Shown one piece after another: positions 23,001 through 38,000 of a stretch of 64,000 nucleotides of DNA (position 1 is the stretch's first letter; every line of letters starts with the position of its first letter). Under the pieces are notes generated by a model that saw nothing but the letters and a program-made list of their open reading frames with translations, was not told the origin of the DNA and did not search any database. The stretch comes from Tolypeutes matacus (lineage: Eukaryota; Chordata; Mammalia; Cingulata; Chlamyphoridae), in NCBI GenBank assembly GCA_026826555.1, contig JAKSZT010053887.1, forward strand, positions 60,967,247 to 61,031,246. Direction: 5' to 3'. A program made the translations under genes and the position numbers.

Positions 23001-26000
23001 AACCAAAAGAGAGCTGCCGGCAAGTGGGTCTGGCTGACCTGTCGTGGTCCTGAGTTCAAGTAGGACTCAAGTTCACTTTGTGTTTCCTCATGGAACTCCT
23101 ACACTCTACCACTTTCTTCCTAGTTGACCCATTTCCTTGGTCTTCCCACAAGTTAAAAGTGCATTCAAATTTGCTCAGAGTTCCTCCAGTGGCACCAAAG
23201 GCAGGAGGCAGTGCAAACCCAAGGTGCTAAGGTGAAGGCAGTATGTTGCGGAAACAATGCACTTTTTTTTTTGTCGTTTGCTGCTTTTTAAAAAAGATAT
23301 ATTTTCTTATTTTTTAAAAAGATACTTAGATTACACATGATACACAAAAAATATAGGGATTCTCATATGCTCCACTCCCCACACCTCCCACACCCTCCCA
23401 CATAAATAACATCCTTCCTTAGTGTGGCACCTTCATTGCAATTGATAAATGCATCCTGGGGCATTGCCATTGAGCATGGACCATAGTTCACATTGTAGTT
23501 TACACCCTCTTCTACACAGTTCTGCAGGGTATGGGAAGATATATAATGGCATATATCTGTCACTGCAATGCCATTCAGAACGATTCCCAAGTCCCAAAAA
23601 AGCCCCCGCATTACACCTTGCTTTCCCTCCCCCTGCCCCCAGAGCCTCGAGTGGCGACTGCCTCCACATCAATGCTGTAATTTCTTCCATTGCTAGAATC
23701 ACACTCTTATTAAACAACCAATGGGTCAAAGAAGAGCTCACAAGGGAAATTAGGAAATATCTTGAGGCAAATGAAAATGAAATCCCAACATACCAAAACT
23801 TAAGGGATGCAGCATAGGCACTGCTGAGAGGGAAATTTATAGCTCTAAATGTTTACATTAAAAAAGAAATTTCAAATGAGACAAAAGCTCATAACTGGAT
23901 GATCTAGAAAAGAAGAACAAACTAAACCCAAAGCTAAAAGAAAGTAGGAAATAACAAAGATTAGAGTGGAGACAATGAAATAGAGAATAAAAGAATAGTA
24001 TCAACAAAACCAAAAGTTGGTTCTTTAAAAAGATCAATAAAATCAACAAATCTTTAGCTACACTGAAAAAGAAAAAAAGAGAGGATACAAACAACTAAAA
24101 TCAGAAATGAAAAGGGGGTCATTACTATCAATCCCATAGAAATAAAAAGGATTATAAGAGGATATTATGCCAACAAATTAGATAAATTAGAATATTCCTA
24201 GAAACAAGTAAACTACCTATACTGACTCAAGAAGAAATAGAAGATCTCAACAGACCAATAACTAGTGATATTGAATCAGTAATGAAAACAAAAAAACCTC
24301 CCAACAAAGTAAAGCCCAGATTTGGGAATTGTCATGAATGACATTGCAACAACAGATACAGGCCATGATATATCTTGCCATAACCTACAGAATTGTGTGG
24401 GAAAGAGTGTAAACTACAATGTAAATTATAATCCATGCTTAGTGACAATGCTCCAAAATGTGTTCATCAATTGCAATGAATGTACCACACTAATGAAGGA
24501 TGTTGTTGATGGGGACAAATGTGGGTGGTGTAGGGAGTAGTGCATATGGGAATCCCCTATACTTTTTATGTAACATTTATGTAATCTAAATATCTTTAAA
24601 AAAATTAAAAATTTTATAAAAATGAAAAGCCCAGGACCAGATGGCTTCACAGATAGGTGAATTTTACCAAACATTCCAAGAATTAAAACACCTATCCTGC
24701 TCAAACCCTTCCAAAAAATTAAAAAGGAGGGAATACTCCCTAACTCATTCTATGAGGCCAATATTACCCTCATACCAAAGCCAGATAAAGATAACACAGA
24801 AGAAAACTACAGGCTAATATCCCTTATGCATATAGATATAAAAATCCTCAACAAAATACTACTAAACTGAATCCAACAGCATATTAAGAGAATTATACAC
24901 CTTGATCAAGTGGGATTTATCCCAAGTATGTAAGGATGGTTCAACATAAGAAAATTAATGTAATATGTCCATTAACAAAACAAAGGGGGAAAAAACCACA
25001 TGGTTATCTCAATTGATGCAGAAAAGGCATTTGACAAAATCCCCCTTCTTCATAAAAACAATTAGAAAACTAGGAATAGAAGGAAACTTCCTCAACATGA
25101 TAAAGGGTATATATGAAATACCCACTACTAACATACTCAATGGTGAGTGACTGAAAGCCTTTCCTTTAAAATCAGGAACAAAACAAGGATGCTCACAGTT
25201 ATCCTTGTTATCCAATATGTCCTGGAAGCTCTATTAAGCACAATTAGGCAACAGAGAGAAAAAAGGCATCCACATTGCAAAGGAAGAAGTGAAAGGTTCC
25301 CTATTTGTAGATGGCATGATTCTATACACAGAAAATCCTGAAAAAGCCACAACAAAGCTACTGGAACTATTAAACTAATTCAGCAAAGTAATGGGGTTCA
25401 AGATCAACACCCAAAAAGAACAATTTGAAGAAGAAAAATTTTTAAGTTCCATTTAAAACTAAAAGAACTAAAAGAATCACATATCTGAGAATAAATCAAC
25501 CAAAATATAAAGGACTTGACCATGGAAAACTATAAAACATTGCCAAAAGAAATGAAAGAAGACTTAAATAAATGGAAGGGCACTCTATGTTCATGGATTG
25601 TAGGAATAAATAGTAAGATGTCAATTCTACCCAAAGCAATTAACAAACTCAACATAATTCCAGTCAAAATTCCCACAGCCTTCTTTGCAAAAATGGAAAA
25701 ATCAGCCATCTAATATATATATTAAAGGGCTGAGGTAGCGGTCGCACCAAGAGGAGGCCTTTGCCACCCTCTGGATTGGGGATGTGGAAGAACATGGTGT
25801 TGTCAGCCTTGTTCCGGAAGGTGGACGTGGATGAGTACAAATGAGAACAAGTTTATGGACCAGGAAGATTGAGGCAATGGCTAGGCTGGGCCAGACTAGG
25901 GCAAGATGGACTCTGGCCTGCGGCAAGGGAACATGACAGCTGCTCTACAAACAACTCTGAAAAATCTCCCTATCAACACCAAGAATCAGGTGGTGAAGGA

Positions 26001-29000
26001 TTGGGCAGGCAGCATTGTCCTGAAGGTGCTCATTTCTTTTAAAGTTAATGATATTAAAAAAGCAGTTCAATCTCAGGACAAGAGTGGTGTGGATCCCCTA
26101 ATGAAGTATATTTATAAAGGCTTTGAGGACTCCTCTGACAATAGTGCTGTTTTTGCATTGGCATGAAAAGACACTTGCAGCTGGACGAGTAGGGTCCCTT
26201 GTTCCAGTCTTGACTGCAAGGAAAACCATGTAGTCAGCAGGAACTGGATATCTGCCATGGGTGTGGGAGTTGCTGGTACAAAGACCAAAACAACAAATGC
26301 TGCCGCTGCCCTTTGGAAAGCATCTATATCAGTTTTATGTATCAGTTTTCCTTTAATGAAAATTGGGATAATAGAGAAGAAATTTTGTCTCAAAGGAGTG
26401 TTTCCTGTTCTCAAAAACTATTTCAGTGATGTGTATTATCAGTCTGTATATAATATAGTTTACATCCAAGTTTAATTGCACAATTTTTAACCCCTATTGG
26501 CTGGTTTTTGTTTTGTTTTGCTTCATTTTTAACTAATACTGAGAGATGTGGTCAGAATTTGAGACCAGTTTCCTAACTCATTGCTAGCCAAACAGAGATC
26601 TTCATAAAAAATATGTTTGAGAGACTGGCAGCTATTAACCTTGCAAAACTGGATCATACTTCCCCTATTTAAGCAAATGTGTTTCTAGAGCACATGTTAG
26701 CTGAACACCACTACCAAGTTCCAGCTTTGTTTCTGCTTGCCTCCAAATTATCTATGCTGTGAGTTTTTTAAGTATGCTTTTTTCCTTTCAGTATTGAATA
26801 ATCATGGCTTCTCAATTTCTTTGTGTTTACCCAGGTTCCAGGGCAAGGAGTCTTGCTGTATTCAAGTGTATCTATAAAATATCAGAGCCTGTTTGGCATG
26901 AGCCTAAAACTTTTGTCCCAATAGTATGGCCCTATTTGAGGAAACTATAATGCAAATCAGAAAGATGCAGAAACTGATGCAGTTCAAACTCTGAGCAGCC
27001 TCTGAATGAAATTCTTTAGAAATATAGAAGCTGCCTTAAACATTATGAGGTATACAATTAGTATTAAATATGCCCTATAAATATCTTCACTGTTCTTCAG
27101 GGTAATTGGGATCTCAAAAGATTTGGTTCAGATCCAAACCAATATACATTCCATGTTTTATCTCAGTGTTTTTTATTTTTATTTATTTTTTATTTTTTAT
27201 TTTTTTTTACCGGGAGGTACCGGGGATCGAACCCTGGTCTCTCCATATGGTAGACGGACGCCAAACCTTTTGAGCCACATCCGTTTCCCCTCAGTGTTTT
27301 TTAAAAAAGAAAACGCCATACAGCAAAAAGTGTTTACTTTCTTGGACAAACCAAATCAGTTCTCAAGAAAATAACTGGTGCTTATAAAAAGCTATTCTGT
27401 AGCTCCAAAACAAATCACCGGAATGCATGTGACCAGAAGGGAAATCACCCTGTGTTTAGTGTTTACATTGGACACCAGTTTCATAATCATGGATTATATG
27501 AAAACTAGTACAGAAATTCTATAAACTCTGCTGTTTTTGATACCTGCTTTTGTTTCATCTTGTTTTGTAAAAATGATAAAGTTCAGAAAATACAATTTCA
27601 GTGTTGAATAAAAAAAATTTTATATGGAAGGATAAGGGGATTTGAATAGCTAAAACCATCTTGAAAAAGAGGATCAAAGTTAGAGGACTCACAGTTCCTG
27701 ATCTTAAATTTCTTACAAAGCTACAGTAGTCAAAACTGCATGGGTTTCTGGCACAAGGACAGATACACACACACACACTAATGGAATTAATTAAACCCTC
27801 ACATCTATTGTCAACTGATTTTTGATAAGGATTCCCAACCACTCAGTGGTAAAAGAATAGTCTCTTCAACAAATGGTACTGGGAAAACTTAATATCCATT
27901 TGCAAAAGAATGAACATAGGCCCTATGTCACACCATATGTAAAAATTAATTCAAAATGGATCGAAGACCTAAAATAAGATCCAAAGCTATAAATAAAACT
28001 CCTAGAAGAAAACATAGGGGAGCATCTTCAGAATTTTGTGTTATGCTTTGGTCTTAGGCTCTACACCAAAAGCACAAGCAACAACAAAACAGGTAAAATG
28101 GAACTTCCTCAAAAAAAAAAACAAAAAAAAAAAACAGCTGTTGTGCATCAAATAACTTTATCATGAAAGTAAAAAGAGAATCTATAGAATGGGAGAAAAT
28201 ATTTGGAATTCACATATCCAATAAGGGTTTAATATCCAGTATATATAAAGAAATCCTATAACTCAAGAACAAAAAGACAACCAATTTAAAAATGGGCAAA
28301 AGACTTAAATAAACATTTCCTCAAAGAAGATATACAAATGGCAAAAATGCACATGAAAAGATGCTCAACATTATTAGACATCAGGGAAATGCAAATCAAA
28401 ATCACAATGAGATACCATTTCAAAGTCACTAGAATGGCTACTATTAAAGGAAAAAAAACAAGCACTGGAGAGGATATGGAGATAGAGGAACATTGATTCA
28501 TTGCGGCTGGGATTGTAAAATGGTGTAGCTGCTGTGAAACAGTATGGTGGTTCCTCGGAAAGTTAAGTATAGAATTACCACATGACCTGGCAATCCCACT
28601 TCTAGGTATATCCCCAAAAGAATGGAAAGCAGAGACTCAAATAGATATTTGCATACCGATGTTCATAGTAGCAACATTCACAATTAATAAAAGATGGAAG
28701 CAACCATGTCCATCAACCAATGCATGATTAAGCAAAATGTGGTATATCCACACAATGGAATATTATTCAGCCATAAACAAGAATGAAGTTCTGATACATG
28801 CGACAATATGGATTAATTTTGAAGACATCATGTTGAGTGAAATAAGGCAGACAAAAAAGGACAAATATTATATGTTCTTTTGAATATGAAATAATTAGAA
28901 TAAGCAAATTCAGAGTCAGAAATTACAATACAGGTTACCAGGGGATGGCGTCAAGTTAGAGAAGGGGGAGTTAACGCTTAATTTATACAGAGTTTCTATT

Positions 29001-32000
29001 TGTGGTGATGGAAAAGTTTTGGTAATGGATAGTGGTGACAGTAGCACAACATTGTGAATATAATTAACGTCACTAAATTATATATATATTTGAAAGGTTA
29101 AAATGGGAAATTTTAGGGAGCAGGTGTAGCTTAGTGGTTGAACATCTGCTTCACATATACGAGGTCCTGGGTTCAATCCCTGATACCTCCTTAAAAAAGG
29201 CAGGGGGTGATTTTAGGTTGTATATATGTTACTAGAAAAAAAAAACTACAACACAAACCATGAACCTTAATGTAAACTATGGACCATGGTTAATAGTATA
29301 GTTAAAATAACATTGTTTCATCAATTATAACAAAGGTACCACACTAATGCAAAGTGTTAATAATAAGGAAAACTGCATATGTGAGGATGGGTATATGGAA
29401 CTTTATTTTCTGCATGGTGTTTCAGTAAATTGATAACTTCTCTAATTAAAAAAAAAAAACAAGGGGCGGAAATAAACACTGCAGATATGAATACATCTGC
29501 TTAGTTTCCATGTTTGGGTAAATAGGTGTCTGTTTTGTTATCATCTTCCATACTTTTCTGTATGTTTAGATATTTCAGAAGTAACAATTTAAAAAGGAAT
29601 AAAATTTAAAATAGTTTTTAAATAAGTGATATATAGGCAATGTAGAGTGACTGCTTAATTGGTGTGGATCTCTCTTGTGTGTGATGCTAATGTTTTGGGA
29701 CTAGACAGAGGTGATGGCTGTACAACATTGTGAATGTATAAATTTATATAACTGAATTATACTATAAAATTGTTAATTTTATATTATGTGAATTTCACCT
29801 CAACATTTAAAAAAGTGATAATTTGAAGATAAATTTGCTGATTTTTCCAAAGAAAGGAAAGTTTGTTAAAATCTGCTTCATTTACTGGTCATTTCATGGG
29901 CATCTGTTTCCCAAATATCCTTGCTACTAAATTATTAAAGTAGGTTTTACCCATTAAAGGAAATGGAATGTTACCTTTGAAGGAATATATCCTACTCTAT
30001 CTCTAAGGAAAAGTGACGAATTTACAAATGGTAATATAGTCTCCTAACTTAGGCAATTTAAAGATAATTATGTGGATTAAAATTTAAGTTTTGATTCTTT
30101 TCCTTTTCAGAAGAATACAACCCTAAAGTACCTAAGAATGACTGGAAACAAGATGGAAAATAATGGTGGAATGTTTTTTGCTGCAATGCTACAAGTTAAT
30201 TCATCCTTAGAGAAATTAGATCTGGGAGACTGTGATCTTGTGAGTAAATGGGTTAATTCAAATCACCCTCAATATTGAATTTCATTCTCCTAAGAAACCA
30301 CCATAGAGAAGAATGGTTCAAGAGACCACCTAAATGACAGTCTTATGAATGATTAATCTTGCTCCTGTTGTCTAGTATCAGAGAAAGCTTTTTTCCCCCT
30401 AGATATATTAGTACTAACTATTAATAAAATCAGATTGTAGTAAATTATACCATAGAAGAATACCCAGTATAATAAAAATATTCCTAAACTTCCATCCGTA
30501 GCCCATCATAACTTTTATGGGATTTTAAAAGAAAAAAATCATGTTCATTTTAATTAAACAAATACTCCTTCACATGTATAAAATAATATATAGTTTATAT
30601 TTTTTAAAATTTTGCAGTGACTAGTCATTTATATTGTGGCATAAAAACCTTAAATGATAATGCCTTTTAAGAGCTGCTCTGAGCCTTCATTTGCTGTCGT
30701 AATAAGAAATGTGTGTTTTTCACATGTCTTCAACCTCCAGGCTTCACTTTCCCAAACATGCTTTCAAACCTTGAAGCCTACTTTGGGGAACCTATTGTAC
30801 AACCTCTAGGTTCAGTCAGTAATGTAAAATCACTGGGACATGCAAACAGTAAGATGGGCTAGGAAGCTTTTGGTAGAAGAGGTTCTGAAGGACTACCTTT
30901 TTAAGAGGGTAGAGGTAGCCAGTATGGTACTGAGAAAGCATTAATTCATTATTTATTGTCTACATATACGAGGCATCAGTCTCGATAGTAAGGATACAGC
31001 AGTGAACCAGATATGGTCTTTGCCCTTATGGAGCTAATATTTTATTTGGAAACACATCAATAAACAAATAGAGAAAAGCACTATGAAGATGACAAAGTGC
31101 TTTGAAAATGAGACAGAAGAAGCCTGCTTACATATTTATTTTAGTTTGCTAGGGCTGCTCAAACCAGATACCATAACATGAATTGGCTTTTAACAATGAG
31201 AATTAATTAGCTTACAGTTTTGAGGCTGAGAAAAGTGTCCAAATCAAGGCATCTTTAAGGCAATGCTTTCTTCCTGAAAACTGGCTGCCGGCAGTCCTTG
31301 ACTACTCTGCATGTTGAGGCACATGGCAGTGTCTATTGGTCTCTCCCTTCTCTTCGGGGTTTTGTTGCTTTCATCTTCTTGCTTCTGTGGCTTTCTCTTT
31401 CTCTCTCTCTATTCATTCTGTTTATAAAGGAATCCAGTAAGAGGATTAAGACCCACCCTGGGCCATGCCTTAACTGAAGTAACCTCATCAAAAGGTCCTA
31501 CTTAAAACAGATTTATACCCACAGGAATGGACTAGCTTTAATCATGGTTTTTGGGGGGTACATACAGCTCTAAATCACCACACATAGCATGGTCACCAAC
31601 GACCTGACTGAAGGGATAATATTTAGGAGTTTCAAAGGTTGAGAAGGAACTGCCATTGAGAAGGGTCTATGGCAGAACATTCAGCATGTGGTCCAGCATG
31701 TGTAGACTCTGAAATACTGTTTCCTTAAATGTGTTATGGGTAGCATTATGGGTGCAGAGTAAGGTAATTTTAATACACATGTATTTATTTTTACAGGTAC
31801 TTTCTATTTATTTCAAGGGATTCTGGTTTTCCATTTATGGCACTAATACAAAGTATTATTTAAAAAGAAATATAAGTGGAAAAAGGGAGTTGAGTTCATG
31901 GAAAAGTATTAAGTAAACAAAGTAATACTCAGATATGGCAAAAAAGCACGAGGAAGATACATGAATAATGAAACTGCTTGAAAGCAGAAAAGAATCTGAC

Positions 32001-35000
32001 AGGTTTAAGAACTGAAAAGCCAGTGTGACTGAGCACAGGGAGTTAAAAGACCTCAAAGTGAAGGTGGAGAGGTTTGCAGAGGCAGATCATGCAAGGTTCC
32101 ATGGGTTGTGGGTGTTGGTTATGAATGTGGGTCATGGGCTGGGAATAGGAGAATGTGTCGCAAATGCAATGGGAAATCATGGAAAGGCTTTAACTTGAGG
32201 GGTGACATGATCTGATATTTGCTTTTGAAAAATTACTCTGGTTGCTCTGTGGAGAATTAGAAGGTGACAAGAGGAAGCTGACTGGCCACTTAGGAAGTTA
32301 CTGCAGTGTCTCCAGTTGAGAGATGATGATGAGTGGGGCTAGGGCAGTGGCCATAGCCACTCACAATCTCTCTGTTTACCCTGCTGTACATAGCTGCTAT
32401 TTCTGGCTATTCTTGCAAATTATTTACTTATTAGATGGAGAAGAGTAGACTAATTTGAGACATCTTTTGGAAGTGGAATCTATAAGATTTACTCATCCAC
32501 TGGGTGGGAGGGTAAGAGGAATGGTGGAGTGAGGGGAGGCCCAGGTTTTCAGGTTTCCTGGCATAACAGCTGGGTTTGTGTGGTAGCATCCATCACAGAG
32601 ATAAAGGAGAACTAGTCCCTCTCCAGCAAGGTAGAAAGGGGAAGGCTTGTGGGAGCTGTGAAACATGTGATTAGTAACCCTTTCCCAGCACAAACACACA
32701 CATAAACTATTATGAATAAAAGAATTTGAACAAACCCAGAGGCAAACACCTTAGGGATAAATGATACGTCAACTTTAAGGAAACAAACTTTTTTATATTA
32801 AAAAAAACCAAAACCAAAATTTTACACCATCAGAATTTGAATAACTGATTTTGAAACATTTATTTAGGGAGATTAATTTATATACTTTGTTTCCTTAATG
32901 AATTTGTGGGGTTTTTTTTTTTTTTTTTTAGGGAATGCAAAGTGTGATAGCATTTGCTACAGTACTAACTCAAAACCAAGCAATTAGGGGAATAAACCTA
33001 AATCGTCCTATATTGTATGGTGAACAGGTACGTATTCAAAGTGATGTCAGTTAATTAAGGTACTCAAAGTCATTTCAATGAATTCATTGTATTTTTGGAA
33101 TTGTACTTACTATATTTGTAAACTCCTATTTACAAGCAAAAGCTTTATTTAAAGAAAAAAATTTAAACATTAATTTTTGGTAATATTTTATACCTAAATG
33201 TGATTTTAACAAATCAGTTTTATTGCTACATATTAATAAAGCATGCAGTTCATCCAGTTTGCAATCAAATGGTATTTGGTATATTTACATAGTATTGTGC
33301 ACTCATTACTTCAATCATTATTAGAGCATTTTCATTATTTTAATAATAATAAACAAAAAACAGACAAACAAAAAAATCCTTCACCTCACAATCTGTTTAC
33401 CCTGCTGTACATAGCTGTTATTTCTGGCTATTCTTGCAAATTATTTATTTATTAAGCAGTTTTATTGAGATATATTTACATACTATATGATCTATCTAAA
33501 GTGTATAATCAGTGGCTTTTATTATAATTACAATGTTGTGCATTCATCATCACAAAAAAATCTTAGAACTATTTCATTACTCCAAAAAGAAAAATTCCAC
33601 ACCCCCCCTTAGCATGCCTTCCCTATCCCTATATAACAACTAATAAACTTTCATCTTTATAAATTGATTTATATTTACATTTTATATAAATGGAATCATA
33701 CAATCTGTTACACAATATATTTAGTAAATAGTTGCGCAGTCATGTCTGGCTTGCTTCACTCAGTATAATGTCCTCCAGGTTCATCCATGTTGTCATATAC
33801 TTTAGGACTTCGTTTCTTCTTACAGCTGCATAATATTCCATCATGTGAATACACATCTGTTGATGGACACCTGGGTTGTTTCCAACTTTTGGCAATTGTA
33901 AATTACGCCTCTATGAACATCGCAGTGTGCAGATGTCTATTTGTGTCACTGCTTTCAATTCTTCTAGGTATGTACCCAGTAGTGGTATTGCAGCGTCATG
34001 TGGCAAATCTATATTCAAATTCTTTAGGAAATGCCAAACAGTCCTCCACAGTGGCTGTACCATTCTACATTCCCATCAACAGTGGATAAATGTTCCTCTC
34101 TCTCTACATCCTCTCCAACATTGTAGTTCTCTGTCTTTTTCATAGTGGCCATTCTAATAGGTGTGAAATGATAACCCATTGTGGTTTTGATTTGCATTTC
34201 CCTAATCATTAGTGATGTTGAACATTTTTTCATGTGTTTTTTACCATTTGTATTTCTTCTTTGGATAAATGTCTATTCAAGTGTTTTGTTCAATTTTTAA
34301 TCAGGTCGTTTGTCTTTTTATTGTTGAGTTGCAACATCTCTTTATATATCATGAATATTAAACCCTTATCAGCATGTGATTTCCAAATATTTTCTCCCAT
34401 TGAGTTGACTGCCTTTTCACCCTTTTGACAAAGTCCTGTGAGGTGCAAAAGTGTTCAATTTTGAGGAGGTCCCATTTATCTAATTTTTCTTTTGTTCTGC
34501 GTGCTTTGGGTGTAAAGTCCAAGAAACCACCACCTACCACAAGGTCTTTAAGATGTTTCCTTATATTTTCTTCTAGTAGTTTTATGGTCCTGGCTTTTAT
34601 ATTTAGGTCTTTGATCCATTTTGAGTTGATTCTTGTATAGGGAGTGAGATGGGGTCCTCTTTCATTCCTTTAATTAATATCCAATTCTCCCAGCACCTTT
34701 TGTTGAAGAGACTGTTTTGTCCTGTCAACATGGACATGGTAGGTTTGTCAAAAACCAGTGGTCTATAGAGGTGAGGGTTTATTTCTGGGCTCTCAGTTCT
34801 ATTCCACGGATCAATGTGTCTCTCTTTATGCCAGTCCCATGCTATTTTGACCACTGTAGCTTTGTAATATGTATCAAGGTCAGGCAGTGAAATTCCTCCC
34901 ATGTAGCTCTTCTTTTTTTAGAATGCTTTTCCTTTTCAGATGCACTTTCCCTTACAAATGAATTTGGTAATTGCCTTTTCTATTTCTGTAAAGTAGGCTG

Positions 35001-38000
35001 TTGGAATTTTGATTGGTATTGCATTGAATCTATAAATCAGTTTGGGTAGGATTGACATCTTCATGATATTTAGTCTTCCAATCCATGAACACAGAATGTC
35101 TTTCCACTTGTTTAGGTCTTCATTGACTTCTTTTAGCATTGTTTTGTAGTTTTCTGCATATAGGTCCTGTACTTCTTTGGTTAAATTGATTCCTAGGTAT
35201 TTGAGTCTTTTTGTTGCTATTGAAAATGGAATTTTTCCCGATTTCTTCCTTAGATTGTTCAGTACTAGTGTACAAAAATATTACTGGGGAAGCGGCTGTG
35301 GCTCAATCAATAGGGCTCCCATTTACCATATGGGAGGCCCCAGGTTCGGTTCCCGGGGCCTCCTGGTGAAGGCAAGCCCACCCGCACGGCGTGGTTAGCT
35401 GACCCAGCGAGCACAAGCAGCAAGGGGGCGATAAATGAATAAATAAATAAAATCTTTAAAAATATATATATATATATTACTGATTTCTGCATGTTGATCT
35501 TGTATCCTGCCACCTCGCTGAACTCATTTATTAGCTCAAGTAGCTTTGTTGTAGACATTTCCAAATTTTCTAAATATAGGATTATGTCATCCACAAATAG
35601 TGAGTTCTACTTCCTCTTTTATTTGGATGCCGTTAATTTTTTTTTTTTTCTTTTTTTTTTCCTTGCCTAATTGCTCTAGCTAGAACATCTAGTACAATGT
35701 TGAATATTAGAGGTGACGGTGGTTATCCTTGTCTTGTTTCCAATCTTAGAGGGAAAGCTTTCAACCTTTCCCCATTCAGTGCAATGTTGGCTGTGGGTTT
35801 TTCATATATTTTCCTTCTATTCCTATCTTTAGAAGTGTTTTTATCAAGAAAAGATGCTGGATTTTGTTGAATGCATTTTCTGCATCAATTGAGATGATCA
35901 CATGTTTTTTTCCCTTCATTATTTAATCTGGGATATTATGTTGATTGATTTTATGTTGAACCAACCTTTCATACCAGAAATAAATCCCACTTGGCCGTGA
36001 TGTTTAAGTCTTTTGATATGTTGTTGGATTTGATTCGCAAGTATTTTGTTGAGAATTTTTGCATCTATGTTCATGAGAGAGATTGGTCTGTAATTTTCTT
36101 TTCTTGTGGAATCTTTATCTGGCTTTGGTATTAGGGTGACTTTGGCTTCATAAAATGTGTTAGGTAATTTTCCCTTCTCTTCAATCTTTTGGAAGAATAT
36201 AACAGGATTGGTGTTAATTCTTCTTGAAATAGTTGGTAGAATTTACCTGTGAAGCCATCTGGTCCTAGACTTTTCTTTGCTGGGAGATTTCTGATGATGG
36301 AGTCAATCTCTTTAAATGTAATTGGTTTGTTAAGTCTTGTTATTTCTTGTAGCATCAGCGTAGGTTGTTTGTGCATTTCTAGGAATTTGTCCATTTCATC
36401 TAGGTTGTCTATTTTGTTGGCATAGTATCCTCATAATATCCTCTTATGATCTTTTTTATTTCTTTGGGGTCAGTCATAACTTCCCCCCTTTCATTTCTGA
36501 TTTTATTTGCATCTTCTTTTTTTCTTTGTTAGTCTGGCTATGGATTTGTCAATTTTATTGATCTTCTCAAAGAACCAGCTTTTGGTTTTGTTGATTTTCT
36601 CTATTGTTTTTGTTTGTTTGTTCTCAATTGCATTTATTTCTGTTCTAATCTTTATTATTTATTTCCTTCTGCTTGCTTTGGGATTGGTTTGCTGTTTTTT
36701 CTAGTTTCTCCAGTTGTTTAGTTAGATCTTTGAGTTCTTTCTTTTTTAATATAGGGGTTTAGGGCTATATTAAGACTGCCTTCATTGTATCCCATAAGTT
36801 TTGATAAGTTGTGTTGTCGTTTTCATTTGTTTCAATATATGTACTAATTTAATTTGCAATTTCTTCTTTGACCCAGTGATTATTTCGGAGTGTGTTGTTT
36901 AGCATCCACATATTTGAAAATTCACCTCTTTCCTATTTCCAGTTTCATTCCATTATGATCTGAGAAGGTGCTCTGTGTAATTTCAGTCTTTTTATATTTA
37001 TTGAGAGCTGCTTTGTGCCCTAACATGTGGTCTATCCTGGAGAAAGATCCATGGGCATTTGAGAAGAATGTATAACCCACCAAGTTTGGATGTAGTGTTC
37101 TGTATATGTTTGTTAGGTCTAACTCATTTATCATATTGTTCAAGTTCTCTGTTTACTTGTTGATCTTCTGTCTAATTCTAATGATGTGAGTGGTGTGTTA
37201 ATGTCTCCAACGATTACTGTAGAGATATCTATTTCTCCCTTCAGTTTTGCCAGTTTGTCTCATGTATTTTGGGGCACCCTAGTTAGGTGCATAGATACTT
37301 ATGACTGTTTTATCTTCCTGGTGGATTGTCCCTTTTATTAATATATAATGGCTTTATGTATCTCATAACATTTTTGCATTTAAAGTGTGTTTTGTCCGAT
37401 GTTAGTATAGCTACTACTGCTTTTTTTTTGGTTACTATTTGTGTGGTATCTTTTTCCAACCTTTCACTTTCAGCCGGTTTGTTTCCCTGGGTCTAAGGTG
37501 AATCTTTTGTAAGCAGCATATGGATGGCTCATGTTTTTTAATCCATTCTGTCAGCTTCTATCTTTTGATTGGGGAGTTTAATCTATTCACATTCAACTAT
37601 AGTACTGTAAATACATTATTTACTTCCACCATTTTATTCTTTGGTTTTCATGTCGTATCATATTTTCATGTCTTTTTACTCTTCGTTATCCTTTCTGCCG
37701 TTCTTTCTTCTATACTCTCCTCCAAGCCTCTCTCACCTGTCTTTTCTTTCAGGCTCTAAGGCTTCCTTTAATATTTCCTACAAAGGTCAATTCTTTTTTT
37801 ATGAACTCTCTTAGTTTCTGTTTGTGAATATTTTATTCATATTTGAAGGGCAGTTTTGCTGGATAAAGAATTCTAGGCTGGCAGTTTTTCTCTTCCAGTG
37901 TCCTAATTGTATCATACCACTGTCATCTTGCCTCTATGGTTGTTGATGAGAAATTTGCATTGAGTCTTGCTGGGTATGGCAGTTTGGTGCTGTTTATGAA

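Larger units (their letters stand above)
19096..29455 (+). mobile_element. Second long sense L1, different subfamily, interrupted
   Basis: It has an L1-like 5' end 'ggagcttctggtcatctaagatgg', ORF1 remnants (about 20050-20600 and 22150-22400), an ORF2 start near 22800, RT pieces (24700-25400, with [18 protein letters not shown]) and C-terminal ORF2 plus 3' UTR at 27618-29455 ending in poly-A. All frames are broken. Nested inside are a 1.5 kb retroposon (20602-22140), two related pieces (23300-23690, 24315-24600) and an ARPC5 pseudogene. I could not find its target duplication, so the exact ends are uncertain. Confidence 0.75.

Noticed and set aside
33787..34145. Several + strand ORFs of 90-100 codons
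   Set aside because: They are antisense shadows of the L1 3' part on the - strand.
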